Shown here: positions 26,308-34,794 of the stretch, piece after piece
Layout of the letters: each line of letters opens with the position of its first letter
Numbering within the stretch: the first letter of the stretch is position 1
Assembly (NCBI GenBank): GCA_003218375.1
Contig: QHNH01000023.1
Span: 12,920-76,919 of the forward strand
Reading direction: 5' to 3'
From: Verrucomicrobiota bacterium
GTDB lineage: Bacteria; Verrucomicrobiota; Verrucomicrobiia; Chthoniobacterales; UBA10450
DNA length: 64,000 bases
Notes under the pieces: model-generated
Told to the model about the DNA's origin: nothing
Seen by the model: the letters and a program-made list of their open reading frames with translations, nothing else
Databases searched by the model: none
Made by a program: the position numbers and the translations under genes

Positions 26308-26332
26308 GCAGCCGTCGCGGCTGCCGCTACAG
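26308..26332. repeat. Hairpin repeat (GCTACAG family) between regulator and kinase
   Basis: GCAGCCG TCG CGGCTGC (7-base stem, 3-base loop) followed by CGCTACAG. Fills the 36-base gap between the response regulator and kinase genes, where it may tune the ratio of the two products. Confidence 0.6.
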
Positions 26333-27679
26333 CTAAAGTCCATATTGCTGCAACCGGCGGTAGAACGCGCTTCGGCTCAATCCCAGCGCTTCGGCCGCCT
26401 TCCGCGCGTTCCCATCAAAACGCGAGAGCGCTTTCTTGATCAGGAACGATTCCACGTCCTCCAGGCTCATGTCTTCCAGGCGCGGGGTGTCGGAGACTCC
26501 ACTCGTTAGGCCAAGATCGTTCGCTTTTACCTGCTGTCCCTGGGTCATCAGGACCGCGCGCTCCACGACGTGATCCAGCTCCCGCACGTTGCCGGGAAAC
26601 TGATGCTGCATCAAAACGTCGCGCGCCTTCTCCTCGAAACCGGTCAGCGTCTTCCGGTATCGCTTCGCGTGTTGGCGGAGAAAACTGTTGGCGAGCGGCA
26701 TGATATCCTCCCGCCGCTCGCGCAGGGGCGGCAATGCAATCTCGATCGTGTTCAGCCGAAAGAGCAGGTCCTGGCGGAAACGCCCGGCCGCGACTTCTTC
26801 GTGCGGGTTCGCGTTCGTCGCCGAAACGATCCGCACGTTTGCGTGCAACGTCTTCGAAGAACCGACCCGCTCGAATTCGCCCGTCTCGATGACCCGCAGC
26901 AATTTCGTCTGCTGGTTCATCGGCACGTTCGCGATCTCGTCCATGAAAAGCGTGCTCTCATCGGCCAGCTCGAACCGGCCCGCACGGTCCGTCTTCGCGT
27001 CCGTAAACGCTCCTTTCACGTGGCCAAACAGCTCGCTCTCAAAAATTCCTTCCGACAACCCGCCCATGTTCACCGTGATCATGCTGTGCGACGCGCGCTG
27101 GGACAGCGCATGAATCGCGCGCGCCACGAGCCCCTTTCCGGTTCCATTCTCGCCCGTGATCAACACGTTCGCGTCCGACGGCGCTACGCGTGAAATCAAC
27201 TCCAGCACCGGCCGCATCCGTGGCGATTCCGCGATGATGCTCGGCGCGTTTCCGCGCAAGAGTTGATTCGCCGCTTCGAGTCGCCGACCCTTGCGCAACG
27301 CGCCCGCCAGTTCGATCTGCGTCCGCACGATCGTCAGCAGCCGCTCGTTGTCCCACGGCTTCGGCAGGAAATCGCGCGCCCCGCGTTTCATCGCTTCCAC
27401 CGCCAGATCGATCGTCGCCCACGCCGTCATCACCACGATCGGCAACGTATTATCGAGCGCCTGGATCTTCGGGATCACCTCCAGCCCTTCCTGTCCCGAA
27501 GTCGTGTCCCGTGTGTAGTTCAGGTCCATGATCAAGAGCGCATAATCCTTTTTCTCCAGCGCCTGAAAAACCCCCGCCAACGACGTCACCGCATCCGTCT
27601 GATGTCCCTCCCCCTTGAGCAAAATCCGCAACGCCTCCAGCACATCATTCTGGTCGTCCGCAATCAGAATCCTGCTCAT
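26333..27679 (-). CDS. Sigma-54-dependent response regulator (NtrC family)
   Basis: A 448-residue activator: receiver domain (Asp52 in IMDLNY is the likely phosphate acceptor; T85 and K107 complete the site), AAA+ domain with Walker A GENGTGKG at 176-183 and Walker B in TLFMDEIA, and a Fis-type HTH at the C-terminus (ARKAAEALGLSRSAFYRRL). The sigma-54-contacting loop reads GAFTDA (223-228) instead of GAFTGA, a known but less common variant. It is cotranscribed with the kinase, and a sigma-54 promoter for the export operon lies just downstream of the pair. Contains a GCCTAACGA 9-mer. Confidence 0.95.
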   Translation of the reverse strand: MSRILIADDQNDVLEALRILLKGEGHQTDAVTSLAGVFQALEKKDYALLIMDLNYTRDTTSGQEGLEVIPKIQALDNTLPIVVMTAWATIDLAVEAMKRGARDFLPKPWDNERLLTIVRTQIELAGALRKGRRLEAANQLLRGNAPSIIAESPRMRPVLELISRVAPSDANVLITGENGTGKGLVARAIHALSQRASHSMITVNMGGLSEGIFESELFGHVKGAFTDAKTDRAGRFELADESTLFMDEIANVPMNQQTKLLRVIETGEFERVGSSKTLHANVRIVSATNANPHEEVAAGRFRQDLLFRLNTIEIALPPLRERREDIMPLANSFLRQHAKRYRKTLTGFEEKARDVLMQHQFPGNVRELDHVVERAVLMTQGQQVKANDLGLTSGVSDTPRLEDMSLEDVESFLIKKALSRFDGNARKAAEALGLSRSAFYRRLQQYGL

Positions 27680-28074
27680 CAGTTAACTGATGAACCGCGT
27701 TTCCCGCGCCCTGTCAATGAGACAGGTGCGGACTCGTGAATTTCCGACTATGCCAGTCGAAGGCATGAAATTGCATCGCCCCCCAGACCTGATCGGGCTG
27801 GATGGCATCCAAAGTAGTCAGATCGACCATGAAGGCCGCCGCGATCCCGCGAGGGGTTAGTCCTATACCGCCAGACTTTTTCTCGTCGTACATTCGCAGG
27901 AATTCGGGACGTTCCTTCAGAAGACTGCGCCTCCGTCGGAGTCAACGCTTGATTGCGCTGTCGCACTGAAATTTAGGCGTGCAAACGCCGTGGATTTTGG
28001 ACTTCCCTGATTGTCCTCAATCAGGCAGTCTACCTCTACGCTAACAGCTAATCGAACATTCGGAGATACATACA
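27680..28074. other. Intergenic stretch before the peptide cassette
   Basis: About 395 bases between divergent genes with no convincing ORF. It holds a small CTGTC/GACAG hairpin near 27712-27727 and a perfect 8-base stem with 4-base loop at 28006-28025 (CCTGATTG/CAATCAGG) about 50 bases upstream of the peptide start, which could be an attenuator or operator. Base composition shifts here from GC-rich to clearly more mixed. Confidence 0.5.
28006..28025. promoter_or_regulatory. Inverted repeat upstream of the peptide gene
   Basis: CCTGATTG TCCT CAATCAGG, a perfect 8-base-pair stem without a T-run. Position between a presumed promoter and the ribosome site (CGGAGA at about 28056-28061) suggests an operator or leader hairpin. 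Function is inference. Confidence 0.4.
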
Positions 28075-28287
28075 ATGAAACGCAAAACTAAACTATCTAA
28101 AGTGCTCAAAACAGAAGTGCAATTTGTCAGCAGCAAAACTGGAAAGGAACTTGGAAAATTTGTCGCCGAGGGCGCGCACGATCTCGGTGACCCTACTAAA
28201 ATTCTTAAGCTCATGGACTTGCTCAATCTGCCCAAAGGCACGACAGCCAAGATAGTAACATTGGGCACAACGAGCATCGTTCGTTAG
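28075..28287 (+). CDS. Small lysine-rich peptide, candidate precursor
   Basis: A 70-residue peptide that I do not recognise, with a plausible ribosome site (GGAGA) 13 bases upstream. The N-terminal half is basic (KRKTKLSKVLKTEV), the middle holds KELGKFVAEGAHDLGD, and the C-terminus is Gly/Thr/Val-rich (PKGTTAKIVTLGTTSIVR). No signal peptide, no Cys. The diiron-oxidase-like gene follows 31 bases downstream on the same strand, so the two are probably one operon. It could be a leader-plus-core RiPP precursor, or simply a small structural protein; the sequence alone does not decide. Confidence 0.6.
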   Translation: MKRKTKLSKVLKTEVQFVSSKTGKELGKFVAEGAHDLGDPTKILKLMDLLNLPKGTTAKIVTLGTTSIVR

Positions 28288-28318
28288 ACTCGACGGTTGC
28301 TCAGCATGGCGCGAGTTC

Positions 28319-29941
28319 ATGACTGCACCGGCATCGACGTCCAACTCGTCCTCGTTGCGATTGCGGGATTCCGTTGATATCTCGCTGCGGGACGGAAACT
28401 GCGTAATCGGGTTTAGCCTCTGGGAAATAACTCTCCCATTGCGTTGGGTGAAAAAACATCTTCGTGTTCAGGACCTTCTCCAGCGCCGCGTCGTCCTTGC
28501 GGATCCTGGAAGCGACCCCTTCCCGGAAGTTCGATCACTCTTGCAATTATTGTCTACTCAAGGATGCATCGCCGTTGAGCCAATCCCGGACGTTTTTCAA
28601 CTGCCAGAAATGAAAGCCGCCTTTAGGTCCTTGGCGTCAAGTTGGTATGGAGTTTATTATCGTCACCCAGTTTGGGGAAAACTACGAACAGGCCGGCTCT
28701 CGCGGCGCGGTCTCCGCGCCTGGGTTGTTTACAACTACCATCTCTCGCGTTCGGCTGGGGCGACGGCCGCACGATGCGCGAGTCGAATGCCGACGGAGAA
28801 ACTTCGCCATTTATTTCAACGCAATGTCCTTGAAGAATTTTCACACTGCCAGGATTATTATTTCGTTAATGACCCGCGAGTCCAAGTCGAAGCTAACGAT
28901 TTGAAGAATTGTGTTCAATCCTCTGCCAGCCTTGCCTTCGATCAACACATGCTGCGAACAGCCGAGACTGATTGGCTTGCTCATATTTTGGTCTGCCTGT
29001 TTCAAGAGTGTACCAGCGCTTTCTACTCTGATTGCAAAGACTTCTACGGTGCCGTAGAGGCCCGATACAAGCTGCCCGGATTCTTCCGCGGATGGTTAGC
29101 TCATATTGAGCTAGATTTGGACTACGATCATTCCGGATTCTTCGATGATGCTCTTCGGGATATTGGAGGCATCCCTCGAGCGGAAGTAGCGGCCTCTTTG
29201 CGATCTTTTTGGTTCACCTTCGATTTCTTGCTGGACGCCTTGGACGAAATCGAGGCAGAAGGCACCTCGAACGAGGACGCACCCATGCGGCTGCCAGTCT
29301 CTAGGGGCACACTTGATTCAAAGGCGACGGCGCTCCTTCTGAAACATGAGTTTTTGCGACCGATCGTCCTCTGCCCGCGAACAGCCTTCGACCTGCAGCG
29401 CAGCTTGGCGGCAAGCGGCGTCAATTTGAAGGCGGGCACCTGGCGAGGCGGACTCGGAATTCTGCATCAGGATCTGGGCTTCCTCATTTGGGACCTCACG
29501 AAGTCGGTCTATTTGTCTCTAAGCTACTCAAGCCAGCAGGACTGCATTATCTGTCTTGGCAGGATCTCCGAGCGCGCTTTTCGGGGGTTGAAAGAATTGC
29601 GTGACACGCCGTCTTTGCCCGCCACAGCTTATGCATTCGCGATCGCTAATTTCATACGGGAAATGGCGCCGCAGCCATCGAAGTTTTTGTTCATTCTGGA
29701 CCACTTTCTTAACGTCCTCGCAGCCACTTTCTCGGGTTCTACGCGGTCGTTCGTCGATCTCACTACAGCGATTCTAACGAACTTCAATAGGTCAGTAATT
29801 AGGGACTTTCTGGAGCGATGGGAGCTTGATCTTCGCGATGTAGATCGGCTTTCCACCGCTGTACTACAGTTCAACGAGTTGTATTATCGTTGGCTGAAGC
29901 GGAGCAGCGACAGTTGGTCGCGTGATCCTTTTGCAGCCTAA
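28319..29941 (+). CDS. Heme-oxygenase-like diiron oxidase (HDO) domain protein with N-terminal extension
   Basis: A 540-residue protein. Residues about 105-310 fit the heme-oxygenase-like/TENA-PqqC fold: NVLEEFSHCQDYY gives E173xxH176, FQECTSAF gives E230, and WLAHIELDLDYDHS gives H262, D266 and H271, the set of carboxylate and histidine ligands seen in HDO iron enzymes such as UndA or CADD. Residues 15-90 (LRDGNCVIGFSLWEI to LLSTQGCIAVEP) resemble a small winged-helix domain of the kind that binds RiPP leaders, but this is weak. The last 200 residues are unassigned. Probably oxidises or cleaves a C-H or C-C bond in an amino acid or peptide substrate. Confidence 0.65.
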   Translation: MTAPASTSNSSSLRLRDSVDISLRDGNCVIGFSLWEITLPLRWVKKHLRVQDLLQRRVVLADPGSDPFPEVRSLLQLLSTQGCIAVEPIPDVFQLPEMKAAFRSLASSWYGVYYRHPVWGKLRTGRLSRRGLRAWVVYNYHLSRSAGATAARCASRMPTEKLRHLFQRNVLEEFSHCQDYYFVNDPRVQVEANDLKNCVQSSASLAFDQHMLRTAETDWLAHILVCLFQECTSAFYSDCKDFYGAVEARYKLPGFFRGWLAHIELDLDYDHSGFFDDALRDIGGIPRAEVAASLRSFWFTFDFLLDALDEIEAEGTSNEDAPMRLPVSRGTLDSKATALLLKHEFLRPIVLCPRTAFDLQRSLAASGVNLKAGTWRGGLGILHQDLGFLIWDLTKSVYLSLSYSSQQDCIICLGRISERAFRGLKELRDTPSLPATAYAFAIANFIREMAPQPSKFLFILDHFLNVLAATFSGSTRSFVDLTTAILTNFNRSVIRDFLERWELDLRDVDRLSTAVLQFNELYYRWLKRSSDSWSRDPFAA

Positions 29942-29944
29942 ACT

Positions 29945-30931
29945 CTACCTTCGATCGCTTTCCGCGCAACAGAAGAGGTCGCCAAACTCGGCCATGGCGG
30001 CGGCGTTAAGCAGGCGGGAACGATACCATCGTGCATAGCGAAGGGCGAGGCTTGTCAGATCTTGAGTCTGTTGCTCCCATTTCCCAAAAGTTCGCTCGCC
30101 AAGCGTGGCGAGACGAAGAATTGCATCATTCAAATAGCCTTTATTCAAATTAACAAATCGCAACCAGACTCTATGCTTTTCGCGTTGCAACTGGATTGCT
30201 TTAATCCGACGTAACTCAGTGAAGAGCAGGAAAGGCAAAGGTCCAATACCCGCCTTGCCCCTAACACATGACTCCAAGGCCAATCCAAAACGATGGCATA
30301 TTTGAAAGAGAAATACCGCTGCCGCCGCTGAATCAGAAAGGATTTCTAACGCGAACCTTAACGATAGGATGTCTGCCCGCAGTTCTTCCATGTATATCAA
30401 TGGCCAACAGGTATTTCCATTAGGTCGAAAGTAGCCTTTCGCGTATTTGAACGAAATCGGCATGCCAACATTGTGCCCGCCCTCATGGCAATGATACTCG
30501 TTTGATGCAGCGTTTGGTATGTCTCCGATCGATTGCTCAATCTGTTGAAAGTGATGCTTACCAAATAGGTTTGCTAGAAATTGCCGACGGCGCTGCCACA
30601 GAGCCTGCAGCTTTGTTAGGTCAATGATATCAACGTCAAATCCACGCGTGGAGGGCCGGGGTTCGAACGACTCTCGGTAGTACAATGCATCGTTTTCTTT
30701 AGCAAACGCACCGGTCCTCGCCTGCACGTCAGCGGATCGGATGGCGATCGCTGAATCCCCCCAATATAAGGGATGCGACGCCAAGGCCGAATTGATGGAC
30801 TCGCAATCGATCATGCTTCTCGCTAATGGATGCCACACTCCGCTAATGGTGGAAGAAACCGACTTACGTTTACTTTGAACTCGGTATCGTCCAGAGTAAA
30901 CAAACGTGCCTCGTGGCGGGGTACCAAGCAT
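29945..30931 (-). CDS. HEGGH-motif metallopeptidase-like protein
   Basis: A 328-residue protein of unknown family. It has H149-E150-G-G-H153 (in EYHCHEGGHNVG) followed about 30 residues later by YMEELRADILSL, where E182 or E183 could be the third zinc ligand. HExxH plus a downstream EExRAD is reminiscent of M49 dipeptidyl-peptidase III-like enzymes, though those have HExxxH. No signal peptide or TM segment. It converges on the HDO gene with only 3 bases between stops. In this setting it may trim a modified peptide, or it may be a catalytic relic; neither is shown. Confidence 0.5.
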   Translation of the reverse strand: MLGTPPRGTFVYSGRYRVQSKRKSVSSTISGVWHPLARSMIDCESINSALASHPLYWGDSAIAIRSADVQARTGAFAKENDALYYRESFEPRPSTRGFDVDIIDLTKLQALWQRRRQFLANLFGKHHFQQIEQSIGDIPNAASNEYHCHEGGHNVGMPISFKYAKGYFRPNGNTCWPLIYMEELRADILSLRFALEILSDSAAAAVFLFQICHRFGLALESCVRGKAGIGPLPFLLFTELRRIKAIQLQREKHRVWLRFVNLNKGYLNDAILRLATLGERTFGKWEQQTQDLTSLALRYARWYRSRLLNAAAMAEFGDLFCCAESDRR

Positions 30932-31379
30932 ACTGTTTTACGGTAATTATTTTTCTAAACTGCCGTCATAGCTAGCCCCGGCCGTAGATTCTCGTGACGC
31001 TAGAACAATTGTATTATTATGACGGAGCCGTAAGCATCGTTTTGGGATGGTTGTAGCATTCTAGCAGTCGAGATTGCAAACTGTTTGTTCGGGACCAACG
31101 CTCATGGGTCTCAAGCTTGCCGCACGGCACATTTAGCCTCAGAATAGGACCCTTACCGAAATGAGCTTGTTTTGTTCTGCAGAAATTCCCCGCGAGCACG
31201 CGCAAAATCTCGTTGCAAGAAGGGTGAATTGGTTAACATGGTCTAATATCGCTATTAAATGCGTCGATCGTTAGGGCAAAGATATAGACCAGCTCCATCG
31301 GCCAGCCAAAGTTTCGATAGCGGGCTGCGCCCCTTATGACTGTTCTTACTCGTACCGACTTTCAGGGTTAAAGCAATCT
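30932..31379. other. AT-richer intergenic stretch inside the cassette
   Basis: Nearly 450 bases with no supported gene; a 62-codon minus frame at 31017-31205 has no recognisable features. The plus frame leading into the oxygenase gene is open from 31275 without an ATG or GTG, so the oxygenase may once have started further upstream. Composition is noticeably AT-richer than in the core genes. Confidence 0.5.
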
Positions 31380-32012
31380 TTGGTCAAGGGGGTTCTCCGT
31401 CTCGCGGAGTCGCTTTTGTCATTCCCGGTCGGCCCGAGACTCCATTTGTTCACAGGAATGCTCGGCGGACCCTTTACATCCTCCCGGTTGAGCAAGCTGT
31501 TCGCCCTTCTGCGCGCTGGAATTGTTAGGATAACGGGTAGCCCAAAGTGCGCATTAAACGCCCCCGTCTACGCAGCACGAAGCGATGACGGATTTCCTCT
31601 ACACGCAGATGATCTTTTTCTAACGAACCACCTCTGGTTGATTTTCGATAACGTTCCAAAGGGCGAACCCGGTGCCTCATTATTCCTCCCGACTAAGTCG
31701 CTGGCTCAAATTGTCGGAGCGATGACAGAAATGCCGCGCTCGATAAGGTCGCGGCTCCGTAATTTGCTGGAATGCCGCGTCGAACGCGACTCGTTTGACG
31801 AGCTTTACGGTCTCTTGTATTCGCAAGACAATCCATGGGCCAAAGAAAATCTGCGCTGTCTCCGTCGATCCCAATGGCGCATTAAGCTAAATCGGGGGGA
31901 GGGATACCTGCTCGACGATCATCGTTGGCTGCACGGTCGGGAAGCTCTATCAGGGGCCGTCTCAGCATCGCGGTTTCGGAGACTGGTGTTCGGGCGGCTC
32001 CAGTCTATTTGA
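31380..32012 (+). CDS. 2-oxoglutarate/Fe(II) oxygenase-like protein (TauD/clavaminate-synthase type)
   Basis: A 210-residue protein. The facial triad is visible: H75-A-D77 in GFPLHADDLF, and distal H185 in DDHRWLHGRE, with R187 or R198 as the 2-oxoglutarate contact. This matches the clavaminate synthase/TauD-like hydroxylases, many of which hydroxylate free or peptide-bound amino acids. It is short for the family (usually 250-330) and must start at TTG; the frame is open upstream to 31275 without another start, so 5' truncation is possible. Third putative oxidative or proteolytic enzyme of the cassette, with no annotated neighbour downstream except the comM remnant. Confidence 0.65.
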   Translation: MVKGVLRLAESLLSFPVGPRLHLFTGMLGGPFTSSRLSKLFALLRAGIVRITGSPKCALNAPVYAARSDDGFPLHADDLFLTNHLWLIFDNVPKGEPGASLFLPTKSLAQIVGAMTEMPRSIRSRLRNLLECRVERDSFDELYGLLYSQDNPWAKENLRCLRRSQWRIKLNRGEGYLLDDHRWLHGREALSGAVSASRFRRLVFGRLQSI

Positions 32013-32080
32013 GCAAATAACCGCAGGAGCTTTCGGAGGGCCGAAATCGCTCCCTCGAGTTGGTTATATAGCTCGTGGCA

Positions 32081-32237
32081 CTACATCCAAAGCGTCCGGT
32101 CGAAGGTGCGGTATTGGATGGGTTCGCTGACGTGTTCGGGGGTGATGGAGTCGGAGAGGGCAAGGTCGGCGACGGTGCGGGAGACTTTCAGGATGCGGTC
32201 GTAGGCGCGAGCGCTCAGGTTTAGTTCGGTCATGACG
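32081..32237 (-). pseudogene. comM 3'-end remnant, copy 1
   Basis: The minus strand encodes [19 protein letters not shown], then ADLA and ITPEHVSE and [10 protein letters not shown], nearly identical to the last 50 residues of the intact comM at 45897-47432. About nine bases in ten match over 150 bases. No upstream part of the gene is present. Together with 43517-43610 it brackets accessory DNA and may mark insertion endpoints or a duplication. Confidence 0.85.
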
Positions 32238-32375
32238 CTCTTTGGCAGCGCGATGACCCACAAATAATCTCTGAGTTTCGAAAACCTTGCTAAACGAACG
32301 CCGTAGTAATAGAAAGGGCTAGCGCGTCGCGATGCGGCTCCCCGCGATAAACCTTCAAAGAAAGGCAGACACCCC

Positions 32376-33995
32376 ATGGCTACCTACACCCGTAACAACG
32401 CCTGGAACAAAGGCGGCAATCTCACTAACCCGGATCTCCTCTGGTACGCGAAAGGCGTCGGAAAAATGATGAGCCGGGCCCTCAACGATCCAGCAAGCTG
32501 GTGGTTTTATGCCGCCATCCACGGCGAATACGTCACCCCAGCAAACATCCAACCGGCGTTTCCCGGTTGGAAGTTTATCAAGGCGCCGCCCACAGTTCCC
32601 ACGTCCCCTCTTCCAACCAAAGCGGCCCAGGACCTCTACTGGAATCAATGCCAGCACCAAAGCTGGTTTTTCCCCCCATGGCACCGCGGATACCTGATGG
32701 CGCTCGAAGCGCAACTGCGCCAGGACATCGTTAGCCTCGGAGGCCCCGCGACCTGGGCATTGCCTTATTGGAATTACTTCGGGGGCACCAACGGAAGCCA
32801 ATACCAAATGCCGCCCGCCTTCGCGGCCAAGAAACTTCCGGATAACAGTCCCAATCCACTCTTCGTCAACATGCGTTACGGGCCCGACGGAAATGGTAAT
32901 ATTTTTATTCCGACGCCGGCGGGAGAGGCCGCACATCCGGGGGATCCGAATTTCTCCCGTGGCCAGGTCAACGCGAATTACATGAGCAATGACCTCTATA
33001 CGGGCCATGATCAGGTGACAAAACTGCCGGGCTTCGGCGGTCCCGAAACCCTATTCCACCATGGCGGTGGAACCTCGGGAAACTGGGAAGGCAATCCGCA
33101 TAACCTCGTGCACGTATATGTCGGATACTACGGCGCCGTCACCGCGCCTCTCTACGGCCTGATGTCGGACCCCGGAACCGCGGGCCTGGATCCCATCTTT
33201 TATCTGCATCATGCCAACATCGACCGGATGTGGGCGATCTGGAATGCGAACGGCAACGCCAATCCCACCAAGTCGGGCTGGTTGAAAGGCCCGACGACGC
33301 GGAAGTTTGTCATGCCCGGGACAAACGGGCAGCCGTGGTATTACACGCCGGATCAGATGAAGGACCTGGCTAAACTCAATTACAGCTACCAGGAACTGAA
33401 GTCTCCCCCAGCGCCTAAGGCCGCCGGGCTGCCGAAAAGGCTAGCGCTCCTCGGTGCGAAAGATGCCGCTGCGGCGGCGAAGAAGGCACCCGCCACGCCG
33501 GCCAAACCGAAAGTGACAGAACTCCTCGGGGCCAGCGCTCGTCCGCTGAAGATCTCAGGGCGGGTGAGCAAAGCTGCGGTGAAACTTGATGCCGGCGTGC
33601 GCCGGAAAACGACCCGGAGCCTTGCCATGGCTGCGAAGACGGCCGCGCCGGACAATGTTTACATCAAGGTGGAAAACGTCCGCGGGACTTTCGACGCGAC
33701 CGTTCTCAGCGTGTATCTCGACCTGCCGGAAGGGGCCAAGCCTGGCGAGAGCCGCCAATATCTGGCCGGAAATATCGCCCTCTTCGGTCTGCGCCGGGCC
33801 AGCATGAAGGATGGGCAACACGCCGGCGAAGGCCTGACGTTTATCCTCGACGCGACGCCGGTGATCGATCAGTTGCACCTGAAGAATGAATTCGATGTCG
33901 AGTCGCTTCAGGTCAGTGTTATCCCGGCCGACCCGCTGCCCGAAAATGCCGACATCACCGTCGGGCGGATCAGCATTTACCGCGAGGGATTTTGA
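32376..33995 (+). CDS. Tyrosinase/polyphenol oxidase with C-terminal lid domain
   Basis: A 539-residue type 3 copper oxidase oxidising phenols to o-quinones. CuA ligands: H49 (AAIHGEY), H94 (NQCQHQSW) and H103 (PPWHRGY); C92-x-H94 could form the Cys-His thioether bridge known from fungal and plant enzymes. CuB ligands: H242 and H246 (NPHNLVH) and H279 (FYLHHANIDRMW). A low-complexity Ala/Lys/Pro linker (about 350-420) leads to a C-terminal beta domain (about 425-539) like the KFDV lid of plant polyphenol oxidases. No signal peptide. The next genes encode a DUF2182 protein and a free copy of the lid domain. Confidence 0.92.
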   Translation: MATYTRNNAWNKGGNLTNPDLLWYAKGVGKMMSRALNDPASWWFYAAIHGEYVTPANIQPAFPGWKFIKAPPTVPTSPLPTKAAQDLYWNQCQHQSWFFPPWHRGYLMALEAQLRQDIVSLGGPATWALPYWNYFGGTNGSQYQMPPAFAAKKLPDNSPNPLFVNMRYGPDGNGNIFIPTPAGEAAHPGDPNFSRGQVNANYMSNDLYTGHDQVTKLPGFGGPETLFHHGGGTSGNWEGNPHNLVHVYVGYYGAVTAPLYGLMSDPGTAGLDPIFYLHHANIDRMWAIWNANGNANPTKSGWLKGPTTRKFVMPGTNGQPWYYTPDQMKDLAKLNYSYQELKSPPAPKAAGLPKRLALLGAKDAAAAAKKAPATPAKPKVTELLGASARPLKISGRVSKAAVKLDAGVRRKTTRSLAMAAKTAAPDNVYIKVENVRGTFDATVLSVYLDLPEGAKPGESRQYLAGNIALFGLRRASMKDGQHAGEGLTFILDATPVIDQLHLKNEFDVESLQVSVIPADPLPENADITVGRISIYREGF

Positions 33996-34018
33996 TCGGG
34001 TAAGCGCGAGGCCGCTCG

Positions 34019-34777
34019 ATGATCTACAATGCCGAGGATTGGGCGCGGCTCCGAAACGCCGTGTTCGCCGTCAGTCTGGTGGCGTGGGTTGTCATCCTGC
34101 TCGAGCCGCGGGCTTCGGCCTGTTGCGCGGTCAACGCGGCGGGCGTTTCATGGACTGTCCTGCTGGCAGCGCATCCGCCCGCTTCCTTGGCGGGCAACTG
34201 GGCGTTGATGCTGATCGCGATGATGGCGCCCATGCTCGTCGCGCCAATTTATCATATCCGCATCAGCAGCTTCGCGCGCCGCCGGGCGCGCTCCACGATG
34301 CTGTTCGCCGCCGGCTATGGCACCGTGTGGATGGTTGCCGGTATCGTGATTGTCGCGGTGGAACTGATAGCGGCTTGGCGGATGCCCGGGTCCTATTTGC
34401 CGGCAACGATCGTTGGTCTCACCGCCGTCCTCTGGCAGGCGTCGCCGTTCAAGCAACGCTGCCTGAACCGGTGTCATAGTCACCGACCTCTCGCCGCCTT
34501 TGGGTTCGCCGCCGACCTCGATGTTTTTCGCTTTGGTTTGGAACAGGGACTCTGGTGCACCGCTTCATGTTGGGCCGCGATGTTATTCCCAATGCTTTTG
34601 CCCGAGGCGCATTTCACCGCGATGGCGGCCGTCGCCATTCTCATGTTTTGCGAACGGCTTGATCCGCCCAGGGAGCCACGGTGGCGATGGCGCGGTTTCG
34701 GAACGGCGGCACGAAGCCTGAGTCTTCGCCTGCGCGGTCCGCAACGTGACCCCGCGCCGTTGACGGCGGTCAGTTAG
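34019..34777 (+). CDS. DUF2182 integral membrane protein
   Basis: A 252-residue protein with about six TM helices. DUF2182 signatures are MMAPMLVAPIYHIR near residue 65-80, FAAGYGTVWMVAG, WQASPFKQRCLNRCH (with the conserved Cys/His pair), and the Trp/Cys/Met-rich helix GLWCTASCWAAMLFPML. The family is annotated as predicted metal-binding membrane proteins. Lying 23 bases after the tyrosinase gene, it could supply copper to that enzyme; this is inference from position and the Met/Cys/His content. Confidence 0.85.
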   Translation: MIYNAEDWARLRNAVFAVSLVAWVVILLEPRASACCAVNAAGVSWTVLLAAHPPASLAGNWALMLIAMMAPMLVAPIYHIRISSFARRRARSTMLFAAGYGTVWMVAGIVIVAVELIAAWRMPGSYLPATIVGLTAVLWQASPFKQRCLNRCHSHRPLAAFGFAADLDVFRFGLEQGLWCTASCWAAMLFPMLLPEAHFTAMAAVAILMFCERLDPPREPRWRWRGFGTAARSLSLRLRGPQRDPAPLTAVS

Positions 34778-34794
34778 CGCTGAATCTGCCAGGG

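Noticed and set aside
31017-31205. 62-codon minus-strand frame as a second small peptide gene
   Set aside because: No ribosome site, no recognisable composition or neighbour coupling; length is within chance for this AT-richer stretch.
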